Below are positions 1 through 12,298 of a DNA stretch of 64,000 bases, one piece after another; positions within the stretch are counted from its first letter, which is position 1; each line of letters starts with the position of its first letter. Both the position numbers and the translations under genes were made by a program. Source of the stretch: Frankia sp. AiPa1 (lineage in GTDB: Bacteria > Actinomycetota > Actinomycetes > Frankiales > Frankiaceae); assembly GCF_023243075.1 (NCBI RefSeq), contig NZ_JALKFZ020000186.1:1-64000 (forward strand). The letters run 5' to 3'. The notes beneath the pieces were generated by a model, which searched no databases, was not told the origin of the DNA, and saw nothing but the letters and a program-made list of their open reading frames with translations.

Positions 1-1
1 G

Positions 2-493
2 GCACCGGTCGAGCCGGCCCGGCTCGCCGCGCTGCGCGACGACCTGGTCCGCCGCGTCCGCCAGCGGGTGCCGACGGCGGTGCTCAACGGCCCGCCGTTG
101 GACGTGCCAGCCGCGGGCCGCGCCGCCCGCGGGCCGGGCACCGCTGGCGGTGCGTCAACCTCCGCGGCGGGTGCCTTCCCGGACGGGCTGCGGCGGCTGC
201 CGGGTAACGCCCATCTGAGTTTCCCCGGATGTGAGGGAGACTCCCTGCTGATGCTGCTCGATGCCCGTGGGATCGAATGTTCCACCGGTTCGGCCTGCTC
301 GGCGGGAGTGGCTCGGCCCTCGCACGTGTTGTTGGCGATGGGAGCCGGGGAGCAGCAGGCCCGAGCGTCGCTGCGGTTCTCCCTGGGGCACACCTCGCGG
401 GCCACCGACGTCGACGCGCTCGTCGAGGCGATCGGCCCGGTGGTCGAGCGGGCCAGCCGGGCCGGTGCGCTCGCCGGAACGTCCGGGGGATGA
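2..493 (+). CDS. Cysteine desulfurase, C-terminal part (5' end outside window)
   Basis: Reads open from the window edge to TGA, so only about the last 163 residues are seen. It would be a PLP enzyme that removes sulfur from cysteine for iron-sulfur clusters or tRNA thiolation. The visible part contains the catalytic loop of NifS/IscS proteins: SxGSACSxG (STGSACSAG) with the reactive cysteine that carries the persulfide, followed by the usual RxSLRFSLG stretch and the closing helix. The thiouridylase gene mnmA follows directly and uses sulfur from this kind of enzyme, so the pair makes sense as a sulfur relay to tRNA. There is an alanine/glycine-rich insert before the loop. Family assignment is firm; which desulfurase subtype is not. 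Confidence 0.85.
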   Translation, partial: APVEPARLAALRDDLVRRVRQRVPTAVLNGPPLDVPAAGRAARGPGTAGGASTSAAGAFPDGLRRLPGNAHLSFPGCEGDSLLMLLDARGIECSTGSACSAGVARPSHVLLAMGAGEQQARASLRFSLGHTSRATDVDALVEAIGPVVERASRAGALAGTSGG

Positions 494-554
494 GACCCGG
501 ACGATTGTCACGATGACACAGGACGGCGACAGCGGTGGAACGGCGGTGACAGTG

Positions 555-1613
555 ATGCGAGTTCTCGCGGCGATGTCCGGTGGGGTGGACTCCGCGGTGG
601 CGGCCGCGCGGGCGGTCGACGCGGGGCACGAGGTCACGGGTGTCCACCTGGCGCTGTCCCGGTCGCCCGCGTCCGATCGGGCCGGCGCCCGTGGCTGCTG
701 CACGCTGGAGGACGCCCGCGACGCGCGGCGGGCCGCGGACGTGCTTGGCATCCCGTTCTACGTCTGGGATCTCGCCGAGCGGTTCGAGGCGGACGTCATC
801 GACGAGTTCGTCGCCGCCTATGCGGCCGGTCGCACCCCGAACCCGTGCGTGCGCTGCAACGAGCGGATCAAGTTCGCCGCCGTGCTGGATCGCGCCCTCG
901 CCCTCGGCTTCGACGCGGTGGTAACCGGCCACCACGCCCGGCTCGACCCGGACGGCGCCCTGCGCCGCTCGGTCGACCCGGCCAAGGACCAGTCATACGT
1001 GCTCGGAACGTTGCGGCCGGCGCAGCTCGCCGCGTCCCGGTTCCCGCTCGGCGACTCGACCAAGGCGCAGGTCCGGTTGGAGGCCGCCGCCCGTGGGCTG
1101 GCCGTCGCGGACAAGCCGGACAGCCACGACATCTGCTTCATCGCCGACGGCGACACCGGCAACTGGCTGCGCGGGCGGCTCGGTTCACGGCCAGGTCCGA
1201 TCCGCGACGCCGACACCGGCGAGACCCTCGGCGAGCACGACGGGACGTTCGCGTTCACCGTCGGCCAGCGCCGCGGCCTGCGCCTGGGGCGGCCGGCGCC
1301 GGACGGCCGGCCCCGCTATGTCCTGGACATCTCCCCGGCCACCAGCACCGTCACGGTAGGCCCGGCCGAGGCACTCGACGTGCGTCGCCTCGTCGCGGAC
1401 CGCGCGGTCTGGCCGCACGAGGGCGTCGTCGTGTGCCAGGCCCAGGTGCGGGCGCACGGCGGCGTCGTGCCGGCCGAGGCGGAGGGCCGCGGCGACGACC
1501 TTGTCGTCACGCTGGGCTCGCCCGTGCGGGGGACCGCGCCCGGCCAGGCGGTCGTCCTCTACGACGGCGACCGGGTCCTCGGCGGCGGCCACATCCGCGC
1601 CACATCCGGCTGA
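555..1613 (+). CDS. mnmA: tRNA-specific 2-thiouridylase MnmA
   Basis: Predicted ATP-dependent enzyme that puts sulfur on U34 of tRNAs for Lys, Glu and Gln. About 352 residues, normal for the family. Seen: PP-loop SGGVDS near residue 8, the first catalytic cysteine in [18 protein letters not shown], and the second cysteine in SHDICFI. I start at ATG 555 because it places the PP-loop strand at the N-terminus as in the family; an in-frame ATG at 513 and a GTG at 552 are alternatives. It lies 60 bases after the cysteine desulfurase, the likely sulfur donor, and upstream of the MetE-like gene. tRNA-Gln and tRNA-Glu genes, two of its substrates, occur later in the window. Confidence 0.93.
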   Translation: MRVLAAMSGGVDSAVAAARAVDAGHEVTGVHLALSRSPASDRAGARGCCTLEDARDARRAADVLGIPFYVWDLAERFEADVIDEFVAAYAAGRTPNPCVRCNERIKFAAVLDRALALGFDAVVTGHHARLDPDGALRRSVDPAKDQSYVLGTLRPAQLAASRFPLGDSTKAQVRLEAAARGLAVADKPDSHDICFIADGDTGNWLRGRLGSRPGPIRDADTGETLGEHDGTFAFTVGQRRGLRLGRPAPDGRPRYVLDISPATSTVTVGPAEALDVRRLVADRAVWPHEGVVVCQAQVRAHGGVVPAEAEGRGDDLVVTLGSPVRGTAPGQAVVLYDGDRVLGGGHIRATSG

Positions 1614-1821
1614 GCACTCGGATCCGACCGCCGGGCCGCGCCGGGCCGCGGTGTCGGCGGGCGGTCGGCCGGCGGACGCGTCGCGATGTCGGACGCGTCG
1701 GCCAGAATGGCGGCATGCGGATGCGGGATGTGCTGGGCGCGGGACACGCGGTGCTCATATGGCGGTCAGTCAGGCGGGTGCGATCCGGGTGGGCGGGATC
1801 CGGGCCGGCGGCGAGTGGCCG

Positions 1822-5242
<3,421 letters not shown>

Positions 5243-5262
5243 GCGTCGCACGGTCCGGCCGG

Positions 5263-5955
5263 TCAGGCGCGGTCGGCGAGGCGGGCCGCGATGCCGGCCA
5301 GGTGGGCAAGCCGCGCGACTTCCGAGGCGCGGAAGGCCGGGCCACCCGGGCGGCCCAGCAGGATCGCGAGCTGCGCGCAGCCCACCGGCGCCGCGGCCAG
5401 CGCCATGTCCACGGCCAGCCACCGGGCCGGGAAGCCGCCCTCGTCGGCCCCCACCGGTCGGGCCCGCACCAGCGGCAGCCAGGGCAGCGCCAGATGGACC
5501 CGCTCGGGTACCCCCAGGTCGCCTCCGCCCAGTGCGGGTGCACCGACCGATGCCTCCCGGATCCGCACGTCCTCGGCGTCAAGGTGCTCCAGCAGCACCG
5601 CCCAGTCCGCGTTGAACACCCCGGGCGCGAGGCGGGCCAGGGTCGCCGGGGCGGTCAGGGGCTGTTCGGCCAACGCGTCGGCGAGGTCGAGGTCGTTCAC
5701 CACCTCGCCGCCGTCCGCCAGGAACGGGCGCAGCGACTCCACCGCCACCCCCGGAACGGACAGAGCGGCGCTCAGCGCCCGGTCGGCCAGGCCACCCGGC
5801 GGCAGCACGACGAGCAGATCGTCCACCGCTCCCTCGGCGCTGCGCTCGACCACGGTGACGCTCTGGATGTCGATGCCGGCAGCGCCCAGCGCCGTCGCCA
5901 CGGCGCCGAGCGTGCCCGGCCGGTCCGGCAGCACCACCCGCATCAGATACGACAT
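5263..5955 (-). CDS. ACT-domain protein
   Basis: About 230 residues. The N-terminus (roughly residues 5-75) is an ACT fold: LMRVVLPDRPGTLGAVATAL followed by GIDIQSVTVV, a ligand-binding regulatory domain usually sensing amino acids. The C-terminal 120 residues are Ala/Leu-rich with VHLALPWLPLVRARP and end in a helix; they resemble a degenerate GAF-like half but I cannot assign them. No catalytic domain is visible, so a regulator or sensor is likely. Starts at 5943, 5955 and 5967 are all possible. It is convergent with ligA and divergent from the gatC operon. Confidence 0.7.
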   Translation of the reverse strand: MSYLMRVVLPDRPGTLGAVATALGAAGIDIQSVTVVERSAEGAVDDLLVVLPPGGLADRALSAALSVPGVAVESLRPFLADGGEVVNDLDLADALAEQPLTAPATLARLAPGVFNADWAVLLEHLDAEDVRIREASVGAPALGGGDLGVPERVHLALPWLPLVRARPVGADEGGFPARWLAVDMALAAAPVGCAQLAILLGRPGGPAFRASEVARLAHLAGIAARLADRA

Positions 5956-6392
5956 GTAGCTGAGCATGCACAAAGCGCATGTCGGCCGCATGGCCGACCG
6001 GTCACGCCGGCGTGACGCGCCACACCATGAAGTACCAGCTCGCGGGCCCGAACGGAACGGGAGTGGGCCGGGATCGGATTCGGGTGAAGCGCGCACGGAA
6101 TCTCGGAGAGGAACCACGGTGTTCCGTGGACTCGGCGCAATCATCGCAAGGGTGTCACCGATGGTGATGGACGCTCGCGTCGGCCCGGGGCGGCGATGTG
6201 GGTGGCGGGGAACCGCGTGGCGCCGGTGACGTCGCTCGGCCCGTACGATGACATCACGCCGACGCGGGCAGGGAACGCGGCCCCGGCCCTCGGAAACCAG
6301 GGCCGGGATGGGCCGCCGTCCTGTCCGCGGCGCGTGTCCGATCAGCCATGGGCCGCACCGGCCCACCGCCCACGAAGGGGCCGCACGCCATC
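5956..6392. other. Divergent intergenic region between ACT protein and gatC
   Basis: 437 bases without a convincing gene. It must hold promoters for the ACT-domain gene (leftward) and the gat operon (rightward). A TACGAT box at 6243-6248 is a possible -10 for gatC with an untranslated leader of about 140 bases. Nothing else recognised. Confidence 0.4.
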
Positions 6393-6689
6393 ATGGGGAT
6401 CACGCGGGACGAGGTGGCACATCTCGCCCGGCTGTCACGGATGTCGGTGACCGATGCCGAACTCGACGCACTCGCGCCGCAGCTCGAGGCGATCCTGTCG
6501 GCGGTGGCCCGGGTCGCCGAGGTCGCCGCGGCGGACATCCCGCCGACCAGCCACGCCGTGCCGCTGACCAACGTCTTCCGCCCGGACGTCGCCCGCCCGT
6601 CGCTGCCCGCCGCGGACGCCTTGGCCGGCGCCCCGGCCGCCGAGGACGGTCGCTTCCGGGTGCCCCGCATCCTTGATCCGGACGAGTGA
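6393..6689 (+). CDS. gatC: Asp/Glu-tRNA amidotransferase subunit C
   Basis: Small subunit (98 residues) of the GatCAB complex that converts Glu-tRNA(Gln), and often Asp-tRNA(Asn), to the amidated form. Seen: the family start [15 protein letters not shown], central DVPPTSH-like region ([19 protein letters not shown]) and the closing [11 protein letters not shown] 6393 follows GAAGGGG about 12 bases upstream. It opens an operon with gatA, a small membrane protein and gatB. The presence of GatCAB fits an organism that makes Gln-tRNA indirectly; a tRNA-Gln gene is at 30209. Confidence 0.95.
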   Translation: MGITRDEVAHLARLSRMSVTDAELDALAPQLEAILSAVARVAEVAAADIPPTSHAVPLTNVFRPDVARPSLPAADALAGAPAAEDGRFRVPRILDPDE

Positions 6690-6702
6690 GGTCACCGCCC
6701 GC

Positions 6703-8280
6703 ATGACCGACCATCCCACATCCCCCGTCCCCGCCCCGGCTCCCAGCGCGGTGGGCGGCGCCGCAGGCAGCCCGGGTGCCGCGGGTACCGCCGGCGGCGA
6801 CACGGTGCGCCTGAGCGCCGCGGCCACGGCGGCCGCGATCGCCGCCGGTGAGCTGTCCGCGGTCGAGGCGACCCAGGCAGCGCTCGAGCGGATCGCCAAG
6901 GTCGATGACACCATTCACGCGTTCCTGCACGTCGACGCCGAGGGCGCGCTGAGCGCGGCCCGCCGGGTCGACGAGCGCCGGGCCGCGGGCGAGACGTTGG
7001 GTCCGCTCGCCGGGGTGCCGCTCGCCCTCAAGGACGTCCTGGCCACGCGCGGCATGCCCACCACCTGCGGCAGCCGGATCCTGGAGGGCTGGCAAGCGCC
7101 CTACGACGCGACCGTCGTGAGCCGGCTGCGTGCCGCCGACGTGGTGCTGCTCGGCAAGGTGAACATGGACGAGTTCGCCATGGGCTCGTCCACGGAGAAC
7201 TCGGCCTATGGCCCGACCCGCAACCCATGGGACACCACCCGCATCCCCGGCGGTTCCAGCGGCGGCAGCGCGGCGGCGGTGGCCGCCTTCGAGGCGCCCC
7301 TCGCGATCGGTACCGATACCGGCGGTTCGATTCGCCAGCCGGCCGCCGTGTGTGGGCTGGTAGGTGTGAAACCGACCTACGGCGGGGTGAGCCGCTACGG
7401 GCTGGTGGCGTTCTCCAGCTCGCTGGACCAGGCCGGGCCGCTGGCCCGCACGGTCACCGACGCGGCGCTGCTGCACACGGCGATCGCCGGGCATGACCCG
7501 CTCGACTCGACCAGTGTCGACCTGCCGGTGCCGGCGGTGGTGGCCGCGGCCGCCCGCCGGGACGTGCGCGGGGTACGCGTCGGCGTGGTGCGGGAACTGT
7601 CCGGTGCGGGCTACGACCCGGGGGTACGGGCCGCCTTCGCCGCGGCAGTCGAGACCCTGACCGAACTCGGCGCCGAGATCGTCGAGGTCAGCTGCCCGCA
7701 CTTCACCTATGCCCTGCCCGCGTACTACCTGATCGCGCCGAGCGAGTGCTCGTCGAACCTCGCCCGCTTCGACGCGATGCGCTTCGGCCTGCGGGTCGGT
7801 GACGACGGCGAGGCCGGAGCCGAGGAGGTCATGAGCCGCACCCGCGAGGCCGGTTTCGGCCCTGAGGTCAAGCGCCGGATCATCCTCGGCACCTATGCGC
7901 TGTCGTCCGGCTACTACGACGCCTACTACGGGCAGGCGCAGAAGGTCCGCACGCTCATCAGCCGCGACTTCGCCGCCGCCTACGAGCAGGTGGACGTGCT
8001 GGTCTCGCCGACCACGCCGACGCCGGCGTTCCCGATCGGCGCGAAGGTCGACGATCCGGTGGCGATGTACCTGTCGGACCTCGCCACCATCCCGTCGAAC
8101 CTTGCCGGCGGCCCGGCGATGAGCCTGCCCGCGGGCCTCGCGGACGGCCTGCCCGTCGGCATCCAGATCATGGCCCCGACGTTCGCCGACGACCGGCTCT
8201 ACCTGGTCGGCGGCGCACTCGAGGAAGCCCTCGACGACCGGCGCGGCCACCCCCTGCTCGACGAGATCCCGGCGCTGTGA
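6703..8280 (+). CDS. gatA: Asp/Glu-tRNA amidotransferase subunit A
   Basis: Amidase subunit (525 residues) that hydrolyses glutamine and channels ammonia to GatB. The amidase signature is complete: catalytic Lys in LALKDV, then [30 protein letters not shown] and the catalytic serine in [13 protein letters not shown]. The start ATG 6703 lies 13 bases after gatC; the first 40 residues are Pro/Ala/Gly-rich and probably disordered. Followed 34 bases later by an unusual small membrane protein gene before gatB. Confidence 0.96.
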   Translation: MTDHPTSPVPAPAPSAVGGAAGSPGAAGTAGGDTVRLSAAATAAAIAAGELSAVEATQAALERIAKVDDTIHAFLHVDAEGALSAARRVDERRAAGETLGPLAGVPLALKDVLATRGMPTTCGSRILEGWQAPYDATVVSRLRAADVVLLGKVNMDEFAMGSSTENSAYGPTRNPWDTTRIPGGSSGGSAAAVAAFEAPLAIGTDTGGSIRQPAAVCGLVGVKPTYGGVSRYGLVAFSSSLDQAGPLARTVTDAALLHTAIAGHDPLDSTSVDLPVPAVVAAAARRDVRGVRVGVVRELSGAGYDPGVRAAFAAAVETLTELGAEIVEVSCPHFTYALPAYYLIAPSECSSNLARFDAMRFGLRVGDDGEAGAEEVMSRTREAGFGPEVKRRIILGTYALSSGYYDAYYGQAQKVRTLISRDFAAAYEQVDVLVSPTTPTPAFPIGAKVDDPVAMYLSDLATIPSNLAGGPAMSLPAGLADGLPVGIQIMAPTFADDRLYLVGGALEEALDDRRGHPLLDEIPAL

Positions 8281-8314
8281 GCGGCGACGGGACGCCCGGC
8301 CGCGGGAGCGGGCG

Positions 8315-8578
8315 ATGGTGACGTTGCGCAGCGGGCGGCAGGACCGGCTGCTGGTCCTCGTGGTCTGGCTGCTCACCGCGGTGGTGCTGGGGCTGGGCAT
8401 CGCGACGGTCAACCCGATCCTGCTGCTGTGGGGCGTGATCGGCCTGCCGGCCGCGGGGTTCCTGACCTACGTCCATCTGCGTGACACCCGCGCGGGCCGC
8501 CCTGACCCGGCGAATCCGTCTGATCCGTCTGATCCGCCGAACCCTGATCCGCCGAACTCTGAGGAGAACGTCCGGTGA
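8315..8578 (+). CDS. Small two-helix membrane protein inside the gat operon
   Basis: 87 residues of unknown function. Two hydrophobic segments are clear, about residues 12-32 and 34-55, followed by a polar tail with a short repeat rich in Ser, Asp, Pro and Asn. No catalytic motif. It lies between gatA and gatB, and its TGA overlaps the GTG of gatB, so translation of gatB is probably coupled to it. The tail repeat comes from a tandem DNA repeat (GATCCGTCT/GATCCGCCG units around 8520-8558). It may be a membrane tether or just a hitch-hiking gene; no function is claimed. Confidence 0.75.
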   Translation: MVTLRSGRQDRLLVLVVWLLTAVVLGLGIATVNPILLLWGVIGLPAAGFLTYVHLRDTRAGRPDPANPSDPSDPPNPDPPNSEENVR

Positions 8579-10095
8579 GCACCGCGGCTCCCGCCAGCGC
8601 CCTGCCGTCCTACGACGACGCGATCGCCCGCTATGAACCGGTGATCGGCCTGGAGACGCACGTCGAGCTCGGCACGGTCTCGAAGATGTTCTGCGGCTGC
8701 GCGACGGCGTTCGGCGCCGAGCCGAACACCCAGGTCTGCCCAGTGTGCCTGGGCCTGCCGGGCTCGCTGCCGGTCGTCAACGAGGCGGCGGTGCGGTTCG
8801 CCGTGCTCATCGGCCTGGCGCTCCACTGCGAGATCGCGCCCTGGTGCCGGTTCGCGCGCAAGAACTACTTCTACCCGGACATGCCGAAGAACTACCAGAT
8901 CAGCCAGTATGACGAGCCGCTGTGCACGAACGGCTGGCTCGACGTCGAGGTCGAGGGCGAGATCCACCGGGTCGGCATCACCCGCGTCCACATGGAGGAG
9001 GACACCGGCAAGTCGCTGCACGTCGGTGGCGCCACCGGACGCATCCACGGCGCGACCCACTCGCTGGTCGACTACAACCGGGCCGGCATCCCGCTGGTCG
9101 AGATCGTCACCGAGCCGGACGTCCGCTCGCCGGAGGTCGCCCGCGCCTACGTTGACGAGCTGCGCGAACTGATCCGCGCCCTGGGCGTGTCCGACGTGCG
9201 GATGGAGCAGGGCTCGCTGCGCTGCGACGCGAACGCCTCGCTGCGCCTACGCCCGGCGCCCGGCGAGCCCGACGCGCCGTTCGGTACCCGCACCGAGACC
9301 AAGAACCTCAACTCGCTGCGTTCCGTCGAGCGCGCCGTCCGCTACGAGATCACCCGGCAGGCGGCGCTGCTCGACGACGGCGAGCGGATCATCCAGGAGA
9401 CCCGGCACTTCGACGAGGGAGCCGGGCGGACCTCGTCCGGTCGTTCGAAGGAGGAGGCCACCGACTACCGGTACTTCCCCGAGCCGGATCTCACGCCGTT
9501 GGAGCTGTCCGCCGAGTACGTCGATGAGCAGCGGGCAGCCCTGCCGGAGCTGCCGGCGGCCCGGCGGGCCCGCCTGATCGCCGAGCACGGCTACACCGCT
9601 CGTGACCTTGTCGACATGCGCAACGCGGGCGTGCTCGACCTGGTCGAGCAGACGGTGGCCGCCGGCGCCGCGAGCCCGGCGGCGGCGCGCAAGTGGTGGC
9701 TCAACGAACTGGCCCGCCGCGCCTCGGACACCGGCGCCGCCCCGGCCGATCTCGCGATCACCCCCGCCGACGTCGCCCGGATCACCGTCCTGGTCGCCGG
9801 TGGCGAGCTCACCGACGCCCTGGCCCGCAAGGTCATCGACGGCGTGCTCGCCGGTGAGGGCACCCCGGACGAGGTCGTCGCGGGCCGCGGCCTGGCCGTG
9901 GTCGCCGACGACGGGGCGCTCACCGCCGCCGTCGACGCCGCGATCGCCGGCGCCCCCGACATCGCCGAGAAGGTCCGCGGCGGCAAGCTGAACGCGGTGG
10001 GCCCCCTGGTCGGCGCGGTCATGAAAGCGATGAAGGGCCAGGCCGACGCGGCCACCGTCCGCGGCCTCCTCCTGGAGCGCCTCGGCACCTCCTGA
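8575..10095 (+). CDS. gatB: Asp/Glu-tRNA amidotransferase subunit B
   Basis: tRNA-binding kinase subunit (506 residues) of GatCAB; phosphorylates the misacylated amino acid before amidation. Seen: [10 protein letters not shown] near the start, the cysteine pairs CGC and [29 protein letters not shown], and IHLEEDxGK-type motif ([10 protein letters not shown]). The C-terminal YqeY-like tail domain that grips tRNA is present ([20 protein letters not shown] to the end). GTG 8575 overlaps the upstream stop. A GC-rich hairpin lies just after the stop. Confidence 0.96.
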   Translation: MSTAAPASALPSYDDAIARYEPVIGLETHVELGTVSKMFCGCATAFGAEPNTQVCPVCLGLPGSLPVVNEAAVRFAVLIGLALHCEIAPWCRFARKNYFYPDMPKNYQISQYDEPLCTNGWLDVEVEGEIHRVGITRVHMEEDTGKSLHVGGATGRIHGATHSLVDYNRAGIPLVEIVTEPDVRSPEVARAYVDELRELIRALGVSDVRMEQGSLRCDANASLRLRPAPGEPDAPFGTRTETKNLNSLRSVERAVRYEITRQAALLDDGERIIQETRHFDEGAGRTSSGRSKEEATDYRYFPEPDLTPLELSAEYVDEQRAALPELPAARRARLIAEHGYTARDLVDMRNAGVLDLVEQTVAAGAASPAAARKWWLNELARRASDTGAAPADLAITPADVARITVLVAGGELTDALARKVIDGVLAGEGTPDEVVAGRGLAVVADDGALTAAVDAAIAGAPDIAEKVRGGKLNAVGPLVGAVMKAMKGQADAATVRGLLLERLGTS

Positions 10096-10113
10096 CGGTT
10101 CCGGGAAGGGGGC

Positions 10114-10141
10114 CGCGACCCGGAGCGAAGCGCGGGTCGCG
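10114..10141. terminator. Hairpin between convergent gatB and LLM oxidoreductase genes
   Basis: Perfect 9-bp stem CGCGACCCG / CGGGTCGCG (10114-10122 with 10133-10141) and a 10-base loop, in the gap between two convergent genes. No T run, as is usual in high-GC actinobacteria. Confidence 0.6.
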
Positions 10142-10151
10142 CAGGCACGCA

Positions 10152-11114
10152 CTAGGTGAGATCGAGCAGCGCTGGGGCGAGTTCGCGCCAGGTGGATGTG
10201 GGCAGCCGCGTGGGGTCGGCGGTGAGGGCTTGGACGCAGACGTGGTCGGCGCCGGCGTCCAGATGCTCGCGGACGCGCTCACGGAGCACGTCGAGGTCCC
10301 CGTAGGCGACGATCGCGTCGATCAGGCGGCGGCTGGGAGCTTCGCCTGGCCCCGCGGGCAGGTCGTCGTCGCCGAAACCGAGCCGGCGCATGTTCGCCTT
10401 CTGGTGCGGTGCGAGCGAGGTGTACATGCCGACGTGCGCCGTGGCCACCTCGCGGCCCCGGCCCGGGTCGGTGTCCAGCACGACGGCCTGCTCGACGGCG
10501 AGGTAGGCGTCCGGCCCCATGATCTGACGTGCCCGGCTGGTGTGCTCGACGGAGACGAAGTACGGGTGCGCGCCCGCGGTACGCCGTGCGGCCAGCGCCA
10601 GCATCTTTGGGCCGAGGGCCGCGAGCAGCCGGGGGACGGCCGGCTCCGGCGCGAGGCTGTGGGCGGGGGCGGTGTCCATCGCGTCCAGGTAGGCCGTCAC
10701 CGTGGGCACCGCGCGACCCGTCGCGGGAAGCTGGAAACCGTCGATCTCGAGCGGCTGGTCGTGGACGCGGTGCCCGCCGAGACCGAGCAGGTACCGGCCC
10801 GGGAACGCCTCGCCGAGGGCGCGCGTGGCGCCGGCCATGGCGATCGGGTCGCGGTGCGTGATGTTCGCGATGCCCGCCGCGACGGTGAGGTGCCGGGTCG
10901 CGGATAGGAGGAGCCAGGCCTGGCTCACCGTGTCCCGGCCGAATCCCTCCCCGAACCACAGCGCCCCGTAGCCGAGGTCCTCGATCTCGGCTACGGCGTC
11001 GCGCACCGGTGCGGCCGGGTGCCCGTCGAAGTCCATCGTCCAGACACCGACGCGGCCGAGCCGAGACCGTAGCCGCGCTGTCGGGTCGTGTTTCGCCGCC
11101 GGGTCGTCTGTCAT
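10152..11114 (-). CDS. LLM-class (F420/flavin-dependent) oxidoreductase
   Basis: About 320 residues of the luciferase-like monooxygenase fold. Seen: RVGVWTMDF start, AVAEIEDLGYGALWFGEG, RHLTVAAGIANITHRDP, RYLLGLGGHR and a C-terminal DAGADHVCVQAL helix. In actinobacteria most of this subclass use F420 rather than FMN, and a cofC gene for F420 synthesis is in the window, but the cofactor here is inferred. Substrate unknown. ATG 11114 follows AGGGAGAAA at good spacing. Divergent from a TetR gene with two shared operators, so it is probably the regulator's target. Confidence 0.85.
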   Translation of the reverse strand: MTDDPAAKHDPTARLRSRLGRVGVWTMDFDGHPAAPVRDAVAEIEDLGYGALWFGEGFGRDTVSQAWLLLSATRHLTVAAGIANITHRDPIAMAGATRALGEAFPGRYLLGLGGHRVHDQPLEIDGFQLPATGRAVPTVTAYLDAMDTAPAHSLAPEPAVPRLLAALGPKMLALAARRTAGAHPYFVSVEHTSRARQIMGPDAYLAVEQAVVLDTDPGRGREVATAHVGMYTSLAPHQKANMRRLGFGDDDLPAGPGEAPSRRLIDAIVAYGDLDVLRERVREHLDAGADHVCVQALTADPTRLPTSTWRELAPALLDLT

Positions 11115-11153
11115 GCGTTTCTCCCTGGATCGCCGGGCTCGGAGACAGGTAAC

Positions 11154-11168
11154 CGGACAGGCTGTCCG
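11154..11168. promoter_or_regulatory. TetR-type operator, copy 1
   Basis: CGGACAGGCTGTCCG is an inverted repeat of 7 bases around a central G. An identical 15-mer occurs 37 bp downstream. It lies 40 bases before the oxidoreductase start, in the shared promoter region with the TetR gene. Confidence 0.75.
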
Positions 11169-11190
11169 ATTGCCGTTGACCCGGACCATA

Positions 11191-11205
11191 CGGACAGGCT
11201 GTCCG
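11191..11205. promoter_or_regulatory. TetR-type operator, copy 2
   Basis: Second identical copy of CGGACAGGCTGTCCG, centre-to-centre 37 bp from the first (about 3.5 helical turns). Flanks differ slightly, so the palindrome itself is what is conserved. Probably autoregulation of the TetR gene plus control of the oxidoreductase. Confidence 0.75.
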
Positions 11206-11337
11206 GTTGTCCATGTCGTACGGTGGGATCAGGGCGGCCGCGAGTCTCGCCGCGCGGCAGGGAGTCGGCGATCATGGTGTTCCGCGGAACCGTCAGGCAG
11301 CGGCCGGGCCCGCCCACCACGCGGGCGAGGTGGCCCG

Positions 11338-11943
11338 ATGACGCCGGTGGGTGAACCGCCCGCCGGGCGCCCGCTGCGCACCGACGCCCGGCGCAACCGG
11401 GAGCGCATCCTGGCCGCCGCTCGGGACGCGTTCGCGCAGCTCGGGCCGGACGTGTCCCTGATCGAGGTGGCCAGGCGGGCCGGCGTTGGGCAGGGGACGC
11501 TCTACCGACACTTCCCGACCCGGACGGATCTGCTGGGCGCCGTGCTCGCCGACCGCATCGACACGCTGTGCCGGCAGGGCGCGGAGCTCGCCGCGGCGGG
11601 TCCGCCGGGCGAGGCGCTCGCGGGCTGGCTGCGGCTGCTGCTCGTCCACGCCCGGGTCAACCAGGGTCTCGCCGGCAGCTTTCTGTCAGACATCACCCTT
11701 GGTGATCAGCGGTACCCGGCCGTGGACTGCCACGTCCCGATCGCGGGGACGGCCGCTCGGCTGCTCGCCGAGGCGCAACAGGCCGGCGCCGCACGGGCGG
11801 ACCTGAGCTCGGGCGACCTCATCCAGCTCGTCGTCGGCATTGCCCTGACCACCGCCCGCGCCGAGGACCCTGATCAGGCTGACCGTCTGCTCGCTCTGGC
11901 GCTCGACGCGGTCCGCGCCGGCGCTCCCGTCGACCGGCGCTGA
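11338..11943 (+). CDS. TetR-family transcriptional regulator
   Basis: About 201 residues. The N-terminal helix-turn-helix is typical: RNRERILAAARDAF, VSLIEVARRAGVGQGTLYRHFPTRTDLL (residues about 18-60). The ligand-binding C-terminal half resembles the SbtR-like group (LLLVHARVNQGLAGSF). Likely a repressor released by a small molecule; the ligand is unknown. Start ATG 11338 gives the usual short N-terminal arm. The intergenic region contains two identical palindromes likely to be its operators. Confidence 0.88.
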   Translation: MTPVGEPPAGRPLRTDARRNRERILAAARDAFAQLGPDVSLIEVARRAGVGQGTLYRHFPTRTDLLGAVLADRIDTLCRQGAELAAAGPPGEALAGWLRLLLVHARVNQGLAGSFLSDITLGDQRYPAVDCHVPIAGTAARLLAEAQQAGAARADLSSGDLIQLVVGIALTTARAEDPDQADRLLALALDAVRAGAPVDRR

Positions 11944-12298
11944 GCGGGCCCCGGGGTAGGTGCCGGGGCCGGATGATCCTGTGGATAGGCTGGAAAACAG
12001 TTGCCCCGGTGTGGCATGAGCCGGCGAAGACCACGATTTCCCGCGGTGTCCGACCCGCGTGTCGGGTTGCCGACGCGGTCCGGCGCGTCGGATGCGCGGT
12101 GCGGGGGGCCTTCGTAGGGTGAGCACCGGCCGCCTGTTCGCGTCCGCCGGATCACAGCGGTTTCAGGCGGTTCGTCGGTTTCGGGCGGGTCGTCGGTTTC
12201 GGGCAGTGCAGTCGGTTTCGGGCAGTGCAGGTGGTTCGGGCAGCAGTAGCCGCCGCAGGTGGGGGCGGTCGTCGTCAGCGAGGGGAGGGCGGGTCGTC
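11944..12298. other. Intergenic region before the PBP gene, with tandem repeats
   Basis: 355 bases. Holds a tandem array around 12164-12240 built from GTCGGTTTCGGGC(A/G)G-like units, partly doubled (GGGCAGTGCAGTCGGTTTC twice in variant form). The strong ribosome-binding site GAGGGGAGGG at about 12280 precedes GTG 12299. No gene recognised. Confidence 0.5.
12164..12240. repeat. Degenerate tandem repeat upstream of PBP gene
   Basis: Units of about 16-18 bases containing CGGTTTCGGGC recur four times in slightly changed form before the PBP gene. Same size class as other intergenic arrays in the window. Confidence 0.6.

Noticed and set aside
84-935. Long minus-strand open frames opposite mnmA
   Set aside because: Arg/Gly/Pro-rich shadow frames typical of high-GC DNA, opposite a clearly conserved gene.
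6400-8412. Minus-strand 670-codon frame opposite gatA
   Set aside because: Composition of a shadow frame and no start signal; gatA motifs are on the plus strand.
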